Part shown: positions 32,088-41,490 of the stretch, one piece after another
Layout of the letters: each line of letters starts with the position of its first letter
Position numbering within the stretch: position 1 is the stretch's first letter
Source of the DNA: Pseudoneobacillus sp052180215
GTDB lineage: Bacteria > Bacillota > Bacilli > Bacillales > Cytobacillaceae
Length of the DNA stretch: 64,000 nt
Reading direction: 5' to 3'
NCBI RefSeq assembly: GCF_052180215.1
Contig: NZ_CP197471.1
Location: 2,948,001 to 3,012,000 of the forward strand
Notes under the pieces: generated by a model
What the model saw: the letters and a program-made list of their open reading frames with translations, nothing else
What the model was told of the DNA's origin: nothing
The model's database searches: none
Made by a program: the position numbers and the translations under genes

Positions 32088-33933
32088 TTGGAGACACCTC
32101 CTCTAATTTAGTCATGATGGAAGTAAGGAATTCATAGCAGTTTGTCTTGACATGGATGAATTGCTGAATTCCAGCCTTTAGCCAATCAGTTTGAGTCTCC
32201 TTTTCTGGTAAACCTGCAAGATAAAAACTTACTTCAGGATTAGCTAGTTTCAACTTCTGAATGCTTTCAGGTCCTAATTCAATATACTTTTCATTCGAAC
32301 TGCAGAAAACGTAATGTTTTAAACTAGTCTCATTAATATAGGCTTGAACATCGTCAAGTTCAAACAATGAATGACTTCTGCTATTTTCTAATCCTCCTGC
32401 CGATAGAAAACCAGAGATAAAATCTGCTCTTGTTTTATATTGCTTTAATTCGCCGAAACAAAGAAGACCGATTGGAGTTTTATTTTCCAGTTGGTTAGCA
32501 CGGTATCTAAGATTTTCAAACGACTCTGATAGTCTAGTAGGAAAAATTGATTGAATGGTATGGTATTCACCGCTAGCAAAGGAGAACGTATTTATCTCTT
32601 TTGTTTTTGAATGTTTTACTCCCTCATCCAGATTGGCATACGCATTTGTCCCAATTATACTTTGTTTTCTTATGCTAACATCTAGAAGTCTTTTATGAAG
32701 AACTTGTGATACTTCATTTTGTATCCAGTTAGTTGATAGAACCTCCATTATTCCACCTTTTTCATCAATGGATAAAAAGTACTCCCAAGCTTTTTCAGCT
32801 AGTTCATTGGTTAATGATTCGATGTACCAAGAGCCACCTGCTGGATCAACAATATGTTTAAGGTTAGATTCTTCCATTAAAATCAATTGAGTATTTCTAG
32901 CTAAACGTTCTGATAAACTAGTGATCCCCTCTAACTCATTAAAGGCTCCAACCTGTAAAAATTGAACGCCACCTAAAACTGCGGCAAATGCCTCGTTTCC
33001 AGCACGTAGGATATTAACATGTGGGTCGTACAAAGTTTTATTAAACGAAGATGTCTCAGCAATGATTTCCATTCCTCGCTTTTCTGGAGAAATATTGTAT
33101 GCCTCCCCCATTTTATCCCATAGAACTCGTGCTGCTCTCAGTTTTGCTAGTTCTAAGAAAAAGTTAGATCCGATTTGAAATTTAAAGATCATTTTTTCAA
33201 ATAGTTTCTCAGGAGAAAGACCGCGTGCAGATAGTTCTTCTAAATAAAAAACACCTGTAGCCAACGCAACAGCCAATTCCTGGACAGCATTAGCCCCGCC
33301 GTTATGATAAGGGGTAGTGTCTATTAGGATCGTCTTTATATTAGGTAATACTTCTGCTGTCGATTGGATTGTTTCTGTCCATGTATCAAAATAGTTGTTT
33401 AACGAGATTGGCAGAGAACCATTTGTAACTAAATAGGACATCGGGTCTTCTGCTACATAGCCTGAAACATCTTTATCAATAGCAACAGTAGATAATATAG
33501 AAGCAAAAGCTTCATGAAATCCTTTTGTATCTATCGCAAGAGGAACACCATCCATATAACGATTAAGTAATCCTTGAAGCTTATTAGTATCTTCTAAAAG
33601 TGATTGGTTTACCTCAAACGATAAAGCAGTTTGACCTTTTTCTAAAACCTCCGTAAACTTTTCTTCTAATTCTTCCACATTTTGATAAGTTATCGTTTGA
33701 GAAATCTTCCATGGATTGGAATGATTCCCTAGTGCCTGAAGCCCTCTTCGATAATTGGCTCCTCCAGGAAAACTGGTTTTTATATCACAATCTTCTTTTA
33801 AATAAAGCGGTTTCAAAATAATGTTTTCATATGTATGATGAAAAAGGGATTCTAGTTTCTTTCCTTTTAAAGATTCCTCAGCTTTTGCTTCCCATTCCTT
33901 ATAGCTTGAAGGTAAAAATGTCTCATTCCTCAT
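32077..33933 (-). CDS. mutA: Methylmalonyl-CoA mutase, small subunit
   Basis: 618 residues, related to the barrel of MutB but lacking the DxHxxG cobalamin motif, as expected for the non-catalytic subunit that forms the heterodimer. Recognisable segments are LRAARVLWDKMGEAY, ETSSFNKTLYDPHVNILRAG, ERLARNTQLILMEES and VDPAGGSWYIESLT. The start ATG at 33933 is preceded by a GGAGGG site 22 bases away, with a perfect 5-bp stem hairpin filling the gap, so effective spacing is short only if the hairpin folds. First gene of mutA-mutB-meaB. Confidence 0.92.
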   Translation of the reverse strand: MRNETFLPSSYKEWEAKAEESLKGKKLESLFHHTYENIILKPLYLKEDCDIKTSFPGGANYRRGLQALGNHSNPWKISQTITYQNVEELEEKFTEVLEKGQTALSFEVNQSLLEDTNKLQGLLNRYMDGVPLAIDTKGFHEAFASILSTVAIDKDVSGYVAEDPMSYLVTNGSLPISLNNYFDTWTETIQSTAEVLPNIKTILIDTTPYHNGGANAVQELAVALATGVFYLEELSARGLSPEKLFEKMIFKFQIGSNFFLELAKLRAARVLWDKMGEAYNISPEKRGMEIIAETSSFNKTLYDPHVNILRAGNEAFAAVLGGVQFLQVGAFNELEGITSLSERLARNTQLILMEESNLKHIVDPAGGSWYIESLTNELAEKAWEYFLSIDEKGGIMEVLSTNWIQNEVSQVLHKRLLDVSIRKQSIIGTNAYANLDEGVKHSKTKEINTFSFASGEYHTIQSIFPTRLSESFENLRYRANQLENKTPIGLLCFGELKQYKTRADFISGFLSAGGLENSRSHSLFELDDVQAYINETSLKHYVFCSSNEKYIELGPESIQKLKLANPEVSFYLAGLPEKETQTDWLKAGIQQFIHVKTNCYEFLTSIMTKLEEVSPNEK

Positions 33934-33961
33934 TTGGATGCTGTTATGACAGCTTCCCTCC
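33934..33961 (-). promoter_or_regulatory. Shine-Dalgarno site with structured spacer (mutA)
   Basis: GGAGGG (minus strand, 33956-33961) is separated from the mutA ATG by 22 bases containing GCTGT-CATA-ACAGC (33940-33953), a perfect hairpin. No start codon in frame lies closer to the site. Confidence 0.6.
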
Positions 33962-34052
33962 TCTCTATTACGCTTATTTTTCTATAAATTCTAAATTATT
34001 TCTTACATATATATTAGTATAAATGAGGATAGAAAGAAATAATAGAAAGAAA

Positions 34053-34084
34053 ACAAGAGCGACTACACTAGTAGCCACTCTTGT
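34053..34084 (-). terminator. Terminator of the bkd operon
   Basis: ACAAGAG-GACTAC / GTAGCC-CTCTTGT hairpin seven bases after the bkdB stop, followed on the minus strand by TTTTCTTTC. It separates bkd from mutA. Confidence 0.8.
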
Positions 34085-34090
34085 TGTAAT

Positions 34091-35389
34091 TTAATAAATA
34101 GAAGTTGTTTCTTTTGAAGTATTCTCCAGAATTTCCTTTACACGCTGTAAGAAACGGCCACAAACCAAACCGTCTAGGACACGATGATCGAGTGACATAC
34201 ACAGATTCACCATATCTCTAACAGCTATCATGCCGTTGTTCATTACAACAGGACGCTTTACAATTGATTCTACTTGTAAGATTGCCGCTTGTGGATAATT
34301 AATGATTCCCATTGACTGAACAGAACCGAAAGAACCAGTATTGTTTACCGTGAAGGTTCCACCTTGCATATCTTCTGATTTCAATTGACCTTTACGAACT
34401 TTAACAGCTAGCTCGGTGATTTCACGGGCAATGCCTTTAATTGTTTTTTCATCAGCATTTTTAATAACTGGAACAAACAATGCATCATCTGTTGCCACAG
34501 CAATGTTTAGATTAATATCCTTCTTTTGTATAATCTTATCTCCAGCCCACATGGAATTAATTTGTGGATATTCTTTCAAGGCTTGAGCAACCGCTTTAAC
34601 AAAGAAAGCGAAGAAGGTTAAGTTAAAGCCTTCTTTTTTCTTAAACTCATCTTTAAGAGAATTACGGTACTCTACAAGATTCGTTACATCTACTTCCATC
34701 ATTGTCCAAGCATGCGGTGCCTCATGCTTACTGCGAAGCATATTAGCAGCAATTGCTTTACGAACACCTGTAACCGGAATCTCAATATCGCCAGGCATTG
34801 TTGGAACGGAAGGAGCCGGAGCAGCAGCTTTTGGTGCAGCTGGTGCTGATGATGCAACTTGTGCAACGGGAGCAGTTGGTGCTTCCACAACTGGTTGTGC
34901 CGGAGTTGTGCCTGCTTTTGGTATATTTCCTGATTCAATTACACTCAATAAATCTTTACGAGTGATACGTCCACCCGCACCTGAGCCTTTGACTAGTCCA
35001 AGGTCAATTCCATGTTCTTGGGAAAGTTTAAGTACGGCTGGGGAGTAACGAGCTTTATTTGGAGCATCAGCTTCCACAGTTTGTGTTGCAGCAACTGCAG
35101 TTGCTTCACTTGTAACAACTGGTGTAGAAGTCGTTTCCTCTGCTCCACCTTCAACCTCGATAGTACAAATAATTTCACCGACAGCAAATGTATCGCCATC
35201 TTTTGCAATTAATTCTTTAATAATACCTGTAAAGGAAGATGGGATTTCAGCATTCACTTTATCTGTCATCACTTCTGCAAGTGGATCGTATTTATTTACT
35301 TTGTCACCAACAGCTACAAGCCATTTACTTATTGTGCCTTCAGTAACACTTTCCCCTAGTTGGGGCATTTTAATTTGTTCGATAGCCAA
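34091..35389 (-). CDS. bkdB: Branched-chain 2-oxoacid dehydrogenase E2 (lipoamide acyltransferase)
   Basis: 432 residues from a TTG start behind AGGAGG. Domains in order: lipoyl domain (1-80, lipoyl-Lys44 in VMTDKVNAE), an Ala/Pro/Val-rich linker, the E1/E3-binding peripheral domain (ARYSPAVLKLSQEHGI, GAGGRITRKD), a second Ala/Pro linker, and the acyltransferase core with the catalytic DHRVLDG near the end. It carries the acyl group from E1 to CoA. Last gene of the bkd operon, with a terminator after it. Confidence 0.94.
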   Translation of the reverse strand: MAIEQIKMPQLGESVTEGTISKWLVAVGDKVNKYDPLAEVMTDKVNAEIPSSFTGIIKELIAKDGDTFAVGEIICTIEVEGGAEETTSTPVVTSEATAVAATQTVEADAPNKARYSPAVLKLSQEHGIDLGLVKGSGAGGRITRKDLLSVIESGNIPKAGTTPAQPVVEAPTAPVAQVASSAPAAPKAAAPAPSVPTMPGDIEIPVTGVRKAIAANMLRSKHEAPHAWTMMEVDVTNLVEYRNSLKDEFKKKEGFNLTFFAFFVKAVAQALKEYPQINSMWAGDKIIQKKDINLNIAVATDDALFVPVIKNADEKTIKGIAREITELAVKVRKGQLKSEDMQGGTFTVNNTGSFGSVQSMGIINYPQAAILQVESIVKRPVVMNNGMIAVRDMVNLCMSLDHRVLDGLVCGRFLQRVKEILENTSKETTSIY

Positions 35390-35423
35390 GGTGTAAAACC
35401 TCCTCTAAAATTCTTAGTGCAAA

Positions 35424-36407
35424 TTAAAACTCTGCTAATTCACGCATCGCCTTTTCAACTTTATCCGGATTAACCATAAAGAATTTTTCCATTGTTGGAG
35501 CATATGGCATAGCAGGAACATCAGGGCCAGCCAAACGTTTAATCGGTGCATCAAGCTCAAATAAGCAATTTTCGGCAATAATAGCAGAAACCTCACTCAT
35601 GATGCTTCCTTCTTTATTGTCCTCTGTGACTAATAGTACCTTGCCAGTCTTAGATGCAGCTTCAATAATAGCTTCTTTATCTAACGGGTATACGGTGCGT
35701 AAATCAAGAATATGAGCTGAAATTCCATCTTTAGCTAATCTTTCTGCCGCTTGAAGAGCAAAATGAACACATAAGCCGTATGTAATAACCGTGATATCTT
35801 CACCTTCACGCTTCACATCCGCTTTCCCAATCGGTAATACATAATCCGTTTCAGGAACCTCACCCTTAATTAAGCGGTAAGCTCTTTTATGCTCGAAAAA
35901 TAATACTGGATCTTCGTCACGAATCGCCGCTTTTAATAACCCCTTTACATCATAAGGAGTAGAAGGCATAACAATTTTTAATCCTGGTGTGTTTGCAAAC
36001 ATCGCCTCAACAGATTGTGAGTGATAAAGTGCACCGTGGACGCCACCGCCATAAGGAGCACGAATAACCATTGGACAACTCCAGTCATTGTTAGAACGGT
36101 AGCGAATTTTTGCTGCTTCCGAAACAATTTGATTCACTGCCGGCATAATGAAATCAGCAAATTGCATTTCTGCAATTGGACGCATTCCATACATGGCCGC
36201 ACCAATACCGACCCCTGCAATAGCAGACTCAGCAAGTGGTGTATCAAGTACACGGTATTCACCAAATTGATCATATAAACCATTGGTAGCTTTGAAAACG
36301 CCACCTTTTCTACCTACATCTTCTCCAAGAACAAAAACTCTTGGATCTCTTTCCATTTCTTCTCGAATAGCCATTGTTACCGCATCGATATATGAAATTA
36401 CCGCCAT
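35424..36407 (-). CDS. bkdAB: Branched-chain 2-oxoacid dehydrogenase E1 beta
   Basis: 327 residues, the transketolase-like beta subunit: VFVLGEDVGRKGGVFKAT, DTPLAESAIAGVGIG, EMQFADFIMPAVNQ, RAPYGGGVHGALYHSQS and GPDVPAMPYAPTMEKF. With the alpha subunit it binds thiamine diphosphate and decarboxylates branched 2-oxoacids. It lies 15 bases after bkdAA. Confidence 0.95.
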   Translation of the reverse strand: MAVISYIDAVTMAIREEMERDPRVFVLGEDVGRKGGVFKATNGLYDQFGEYRVLDTPLAESAIAGVGIGAAMYGMRPIAEMQFADFIMPAVNQIVSEAAKIRYRSNNDWSCPMVIRAPYGGGVHGALYHSQSVEAMFANTPGLKIVMPSTPYDVKGLLKAAIRDEDPVLFFEHKRAYRLIKGEVPETDYVLPIGKADVKREGEDITVITYGLCVHFALQAAERLAKDGISAHILDLRTVYPLDKEAIIEAASKTGKVLLVTEDNKEGSIMSEVSAIIAENCLFELDAPIKRLAGPDVPAMPYAPTMEKFFMVNPDKVEKAMRELAEF

Positions 36408-36422
36408 GATTGTTCCCCCTTA

Positions 36423-37415
36423 CTATTCCGCATAAACATATTTCAAGGCATGCTCAGGATCTGCATATGGTGCATTTTCCGCGTAATCAGTTGCCTCATT
36501 TACCAATTTTGCAATTCGGTCATTCATTTCTTTTTCCAGCTCATCTGTTAATACGCCAACCTCTTTCAAATAAGCAGCAAAAGTAATGATTGGATCCTTT
36601 GCTTTCGCTTCCGCAACTTCTCCTTGCTCACGATAAGCTCTGTCATCGTCATCAGATGAATGTGGAGTTAATCGGTATGAAACAGTTTCAACTAATGTCG
36701 GACCTTCGCCACGACGACCGCGATCAGCAGCTTCTTTTACCACTTTATATACTTCTAATGGATCGTTGCCATCAACAGTAAATCCAGGCATTCCATAGCC
36801 GATTGCACGATCAGAAACTTTTTCACAGCCTAATTGCTTTTCAATCGGAACTGAAATGGCATATTTGTTGTTTTCACACATAAAGATAACCGGAAGTTTA
36901 TGAACTCCAGCAAAGTTAGCACCTTCATGGAAATCACCTTGGTTTGAAGATCCCTCACCGAAGGTTACAAAAGTGACTAAATCCTTTTCTTCTAGCTTCC
37001 CAGCAAGTGCAATTCCAACGGCATGCGGAACTTGGGTAGTAACAGGAGAAGAACCAGTTACAATACGATTTTTCTTTTGACCAAAGTGACCTGGCATTTG
37101 TCGGCCACCAGAATTAGGATCTTCTGCTTTAGCAAAACCAGACAGCATTAATTCTCTAGCTGTCATACCAAATGTTAAAACAACACCCATGTCACGGTAA
37201 TAAGGAAGAACATAGTCCTTTTCTTTATCAAGAGCAAATGCAGCACCAACTTGAGCAGCTTCCTGTCCTTGACAAGAGATAACAAATGGAATTTTACCTG
37301 CACGATTTAATAACCACATACGCTCGTCAATTCGACGTGCTAATAGCATGGTTTCAAACATTTCCAATACTTTTTGATCACTTAAACCTAATGCTTGGTG
37401 ACGATTTTCCGTCAT
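36423..37415 (-). CDS. bkdAA: Branched-chain 2-oxoacid dehydrogenase E1 alpha
   Basis: 330 residues. The thiamine diphosphate motif runs from GEGSSNQGDFHEGANFAG to CENNKYAIS. The phosphorylation-loop region YRLTPHSSDDDDRAYR is present as in branched-chain rather than pyruvate enzymes. ATG start behind TAGGAGG. It works with BkdAB, BkdB and LpdV to convert the keto acids of Val, Leu and Ile into acyl-CoAs, which also prime branched-chain fatty acids. Confidence 0.95.
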   Translation of the reverse strand: MTENRHQALGLSDQKVLEMFETMLLARRIDERMWLLNRAGKIPFVISCQGQEAAQVGAAFALDKEKDYVLPYYRDMGVVLTFGMTARELMLSGFAKAEDPNSGGRQMPGHFGQKKNRIVTGSSPVTTQVPHAVGIALAGKLEEKDLVTFVTFGEGSSNQGDFHEGANFAGVHKLPVIFMCENNKYAISVPIEKQLGCEKVSDRAIGYGMPGFTVDGNDPLEVYKVVKEAADRGRRGEGPTLVETVSYRLTPHSSDDDDRAYREQGEVAEAKAKDPIITFAAYLKEVGVLTDELEKEMNDRIAKLVNEATDYAENAPYADPEHALKYVYAE

Positions 37416-37490
37416 TTCTTTAACCTCCTATGTTTGAACATGTAACTTGAAAATTTCTCCATATCCCCATATGGTTTTATTTTATAAAAA

Positions 37491-38912
37491 TTATCCGTGG
37501 ATGGCTTTACCATCTACTGCCAGTGCTGCCTCACCAATTGCTTCTGACAAGGTAGGGTGTGGATGGATGGTATGAGCAATTTCCCATGGTGTTGCATCTA
37601 ATACCATTGCTAGACCAGCTTCAGAAATCATATCTGTAACATGAGGACCAATCATATGAACACCTAATAAATCATCTGTTTCCTCATCAGCAATAATTTT
37701 AACAAAGCCATCACTTTCACCAAAAACTAGCGCTTTTCCAATAGCACGGAATGAAAATTTTCCAACTTTTACTTTATGGCCTTTATCAATAGCTTGTTGT
37801 TCAGTCAAGCCAACACCTGCCACCTCTGGTGTACTATATATACATTTAGATACTAAATTGTAATCAATTGGTTCTGGAGTTTTATTTGCCATATGTTCAA
37901 CCGCAACAATTCCTTCATGTGAAGCAACGTGTGCAAGCTGTAATCCACCGATTACGTCTCCGATTGCATAAATATGGGATTCCTTCGTTTGGTAGAACTC
38001 GTTTGTAACAATTGCACCTCTATCGATTTGGATTTCAGTGTTTTCAAGCCCAATTCCTTCAACATTTGCTTGGCGTCCAACTGAAACCAATAATCTTTCA
38101 GCACTAAACTCTTTATTTTCTCCCTTAACCTCAGCAGAAATCGTTACACCATTGTCCTTAACTAATGTTTCGGGAAGTACTTTTGCACTTGTAACAATTT
38201 TAACGCCCTTTTTCTTCATTAGGCGCTGCATTTCTTTAGAAATTTCTAAATCTTCCGTCGGAATAATTCGGTCTGCATATTCAATAACAGTAACTTCTAC
38301 ACCAAAATCCGACAACATAGAAGCCCACTCAATTCCAATAACGCCACCACCTACAATAATCATTGATGTTGGCAGACTTTCCATTACCAATGCTTCATCA
38401 GACGTTAAAACATATTGACCATCTACTTCAAGCCCAGGAAGAGTTCTTGGTCGAGATCCTGTTGCGATTAGAACATTTTTTGGGATTAACATTTCGTTTT
38501 CACTACCGTCGTTCATTTCAACTGAAATCGTTCCAGGCATTGGAGAAAAAATAGAAGGGCCTAAAATCCTTCCCATTCCTTCAAAAACATCAATCTTTCC
38601 TTTTTTCATTAGCATTTGAACGCCTTTATGTAGTTGATCCACAATTTTTGTTTTTCGTTCTTGGACTTTTGAAAAATTAACACTCACTTCGCTAGTCATA
38701 ACGCCAAAATCTTCACTATGTTTCGTTTGTGCGTAAACCTCCGCACTTCTTAATAAAGCTTTACTTGGGATACAACCTTTGTGTAAACATGTTCCTCCCA
38801 GTTTGCCTTTTTCAACAACCGCCGTTTTTAATCCAAGCTGTGCCGCTTTTATAGCAGCAACATATCCGCCAGTACCACCGCCAAGGATGACTAAATCATA
38901 TTCACGTGCCAT
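37491..38912 (-). CDS. lpdV: Dihydrolipoyl dehydrogenase (E3) of the bkd complex
   Basis: 473 residues. FAD site LVILGGGTGGYVAA at 7-20, redox disulfide Cys42/Cys47 in GGTCLHKGCIPSK, NAD site IIVGGGVIGIEWASML, second FAD motif HIYAIGDVIGG and the C-terminal His-Glu in TIHPHPTLSEAIGEA. It reoxidises lipoamide on BkdB. It lies within the bkd operon, so it is LpdV and not the pyruvate dehydrogenase PdhD. Confidence 0.95.
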   Translation of the reverse strand: MAREYDLVILGGGTGGYVAAIKAAQLGLKTAVVEKGKLGGTCLHKGCIPSKALLRSAEVYAQTKHSEDFGVMTSEVSVNFSKVQERKTKIVDQLHKGVQMLMKKGKIDVFEGMGRILGPSIFSPMPGTISVEMNDGSENEMLIPKNVLIATGSRPRTLPGLEVDGQYVLTSDEALVMESLPTSMIIVGGGVIGIEWASMLSDFGVEVTVIEYADRIIPTEDLEISKEMQRLMKKKGVKIVTSAKVLPETLVKDNGVTISAEVKGENKEFSAERLLVSVGRQANVEGIGLENTEIQIDRGAIVTNEFYQTKESHIYAIGDVIGGLQLAHVASHEGIVAVEHMANKTPEPIDYNLVSKCIYSTPEVAGVGLTEQQAIDKGHKVKVGKFSFRAIGKALVFGESDGFVKIIADEETDDLLGVHMIGPHVTDMISEAGLAMVLDATPWEIAHTIHPHPTLSEAIGEAALAVDGKAIHG

Positions 38913-38927
38913 TTAACTAACTCCTCC

Positions 38928-40034
38928 TTAAACCGAAGTCGCCTTTTTCATATTACCAGGATACTCCTTCACTTGTTCTTCTCCCCTAAGGACACGTAAA
39001 GCACCTTCAACAAGTGCTTGAAGTTCATTTTCACCTGGATGAATAATAACATCGGCTATCCAATTAATCCGATCACTAATTTCTTTAACAAATTCTTTTC
39101 CATACGCTAAACCACCAGTAAGGATAATGGCATCTACTTTCCCATTCAGAACAGCGCTTGCGGCACCTATTTCTTTAGCAACCTGATAGGCCATTGCAGA
39201 ATAGACAAGAGCAGCATTAGAATCACCTTTTTTTATCATGTGTTCCACTTTTACAGCATCATTTGTTCCTAAATACCCAACTAATCCACCTTGCCCAACC
39301 AGTTTTCTCATAATTTCTTCCCTATAATAGTCTCCGGAAAAGCATAGTGAAATTAGATCTCCTGCGGGAACGGTTCCAGCACGTTCTGGACTAAAAGGAC
39401 CATCTCCATGCAGACCGTTATTGACATCAACGACCTTACCATTCTTGTGAACACCTACAGTTATACCTCCACCCATATGGGTAACAATTAAATGAAGATT
39501 TTCATACTTCTTGCCTAATTCCTTGGAAACCCTTCTTGCAACTGCCTTTTGATTTAAGGCATGGAAAATACTTTTTCGTTCAATTAGGGAGAAGCCAGAA
39601 ATTCTAGCAATATCATCCAATTCATCTACCACTACGGGATCTACAATATAGGATGGAATATTTAAACCTGAGGCGATTTCAAAAGCAATAATTCCACCAA
39701 GATTGGAAGCATGTTGACCAGCATAACCTTCTCTTAAGTCATGAAGCATTAAATCATTTACAGCATAAGTACCGCCCTCAATGGGACGAAGTAGCCCACC
39801 GCGACCACAGACAGCACTTAATTTGGAAATATTAATACCTTCATTGTCTAAAGCCTCTAAGATGGTATTTTTTCTAAATTCATATTGATCAATGATATTT
39901 TCAAAAGAATTTATGACTTCCGAGTCATGGCGAATTGTTTTTTCTAGGATAGACATTTCATTATCGAAAACCCCTATTTTCGTAGATGTTGAACCTGGGT
40001 TGATAACGAGAATTCGATATTCTTTATCTAACAA
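38928..40034 (-). CDS. buk: Butyrate kinase
   Basis: 368 residues from a TTG start behind CTGGAGG. It is an acetokinase-family ATPase: LVINPGSTSTKIGVFDNE, AVCGRGGLLRPIEGG, HMGGGITVGVHKNG and ILTGGLAYGKEF. It interconverts acyl phosphates (butyryl, isobutyryl, isovaleryl) and acids with ATP, together with Ptb. In this genome a terminator and repeat copy C separate it from bcd, so its expression may not simply follow ptb-bcd. Confidence 0.93.
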   Translation of the reverse strand: MLDKEYRILVINPGSTSTKIGVFDNEMSILEKTIRHDSEVINSFENIIDQYEFRKNTILEALDNEGINISKLSAVCGRGGLLRPIEGGTYAVNDLMLHDLREGYAGQHASNLGGIIAFEIASGLNIPSYIVDPVVVDELDDIARISGFSLIERKSIFHALNQKAVARRVSKELGKKYENLHLIVTHMGGGITVGVHKNGKVVDVNNGLHGDGPFSPERAGTVPAGDLISLCFSGDYYREEIMRKLVGQGGLVGYLGTNDAVKVEHMIKKGDSNAALVYSAMAYQVAKEIGAASAVLNGKVDAIILTGGLAYGKEFVKEISDRINWIADVIIHPGENELQALVEGALRVLRGEEQVKEYPGNMKKATSV

Positions 40035-40075
40035 CGTAGATTCCTCCAGTTAAAAAGAAAAACATTTATTTTTAA

Positions 40076-40256
40076 AAGAAAAGCGCAAGCGCCTTGGTAA
40101 GCCCCGACAAGCAAATGTTCTCTCGCGTAAGAAGTCTGAACTTTGACTTCTTACGCGAGAGGTTATTTGACCAAGGAAGAAGTGATTTTTCTTCTTCCAG
40201 CGAGGGTCTAGGCAGGAAGAAATGAAGTACTTTCTTCCCTGCTGGAGCTAGACAAT
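40076..40256 (+). repeat. Dispersed modular palindromic repeat, copy C (inside the bkd operon)
   Basis: Outer modules GCGCAAGCGCCTTGGTAAGC (about 40083-40102) and CGAGGGTCTAGGC (40201-40213) plus GCTGGAGCTAGAC. The inner stem is a perfect 17-bp pair, 40120-40136 with 40145-40161, containing CGCG where copy D has AGTG/CACT. Two GGAAGAA-type mini-hairpins are inserted in the right half (about 40174-40197 and 40214-40238). It fills the bcd-buk gap. Confidence 0.85.
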
Positions 40257-40294
40257 TTTCGAAGTCCAAAAAAGCTTTCTTACTTATATAAAAA

Positions 40295-40345
40295 AGGTAA
40301 GAGGGGCTAGTATAGGTAAACAAATTCTTACCTACCTAGTCCCTA
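40295..40345 (-). terminator. Intrinsic terminator between bcd and buk
   Basis: On the minus strand GGTAAGA (rc of 40326-40332) can pair with TCTTACC (rc of 40296-40302), which is followed directly by TTTTTT. An inner CTAG/CTAG and GGTAA/TTACC pairing offers an alternative fold. The hairpin lies between genes normally in one operon. Confidence 0.7.
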
Positions 40346-40362
40346 TTTTCTTAACGCTCTTT

Positions 40363-41460
40363 TTACTTACGACGACTTAAAATGTGGTGTCCATTTTGTA
40401 AAAATTGACTACGTGAGTTGCGCATTTTTTCTATACGTTCTTCAGCCATACGGTCAGCTGCAAGATAGGTTGGAATTCCGTCGCGTTTTGCAATTTCAAT
40501 TACTTTTTCAATGTTGTTATAAATTGTTTCTACTTTTTTCATTGCACGTTCAGCATTGTAGCCATATAATTCATCCGCTACGTTGATAACCCCACCAGCA
40601 TTGATTACATAATCTGGTGCATAAACAATTCCCATTTCATGGATAATATCTCCATGACGTGTATCCTTTAACTGATTATTAGCTGCACCCGCAATAACCT
40701 TTGCTTTAATTTGCGGAATAGTATCATCATTAATGACGGCACCTAATGCACATGGAGCATAAATATCGCATTCTACACCATATATTTCATTAGGGTCAAC
40801 TGCACGAGCTCCAAACTCCTCAACTGCACGTTGTACTGCTTCTTTATTTATATCAGTAACAATCAGTTGTGCTCCTTCTTCATGTAAATGACGGCATAAA
40901 TTATATGCAACGTTACCGACACCTTGAACAGCAATCACTTTTCCTTCCAGAGAATCGGTACCAAATGCTTCTTTTGCTGCTGCTTTCATTCCACGGTATA
41001 CACCATATGCTGTTACTGGAGATGGATTTCCTGAAGAACCGAACGCAGGTGAAATACCAGTTACATAATCTGTTTCTTCATGGATAAGATCCATATCAGC
41101 AACTGTTGTACCCACGTCTTCAGCTGTGATATAACGGCCATTTAGCCCTTGAATGTAACGACCGAATGCACGGAACATTTCTTCGTTCTTATCCTTACGA
41201 GGGTCACCGATAATAACCGTTTTACCGCCGCCAAGATTTAATCCCGCTGCAGCATTTTTATATGTCATACCTTTTGCTAAACGAAGAGCATCTTCAATAG
41301 CAGCTTCTTCTGTTTCATATGTCCACATACGAGTACCACCAAGTGCTGGTCCTAAAGTTGTATCATGAATAGCAATAATAGCTTTTAAACCTGAAGATTT
41401 ATCCTGGCAAAATACCACTTGCTCATAATCATACTTTTCTAAATACTTGAAGATTTCCAT
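40363..41460 (-). CDS. bcd: Leucine/valine (branched-chain amino acid) dehydrogenase
   Basis: 365 residues. Glu/Leu/Phe/Val dehydrogenase family: catalytic Lys80 in NLGGGKTVIIGD, LGPALGGTRMW upstream, and the NAD-binding motif VQGVGNVAYNLCRHL near residue 180. It oxidatively deaminates Leu, Val and Ile to the keto acids that feed the Bkd complex. It lies 30 bases after ptb and ahead of the intra-operon terminator. Confidence 0.95.
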   Translation of the reverse strand: MEIFKYLEKYDYEQVVFCQDKSSGLKAIIAIHDTTLGPALGGTRMWTYETEEAAIEDALRLAKGMTYKNAAAGLNLGGGKTVIIGDPRKDKNEEMFRAFGRYIQGLNGRYITAEDVGTTVADMDLIHEETDYVTGISPAFGSSGNPSPVTAYGVYRGMKAAAKEAFGTDSLEGKVIAVQGVGNVAYNLCRHLHEEGAQLIVTDINKEAVQRAVEEFGARAVDPNEIYGVECDIYAPCALGAVINDDTIPQIKAKVIAGAANNQLKDTRHGDIIHEMGIVYAPDYVINAGGVINVADELYGYNAERAMKKVETIYNNIEKVIEIAKRDGIPTYLAADRMAEERIEKMRNSRSQFLQNGHHILSRRK

Positions 41461-41490
41461 TATTAATTCCTCCCCATTTTTAAAAAGAAT

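Noticed and set aside
38038..38418. 126-codon open frame on the plus strand
   Set aside because: It lies fully antisense to lpdV, has no binding site and its composition is that of a shadow frame.
40072..40323. 83-codon minus-strand frame
   Set aside because: It runs through repeat copy C and its hairpins; similar frames appear in copy B for the same reason.
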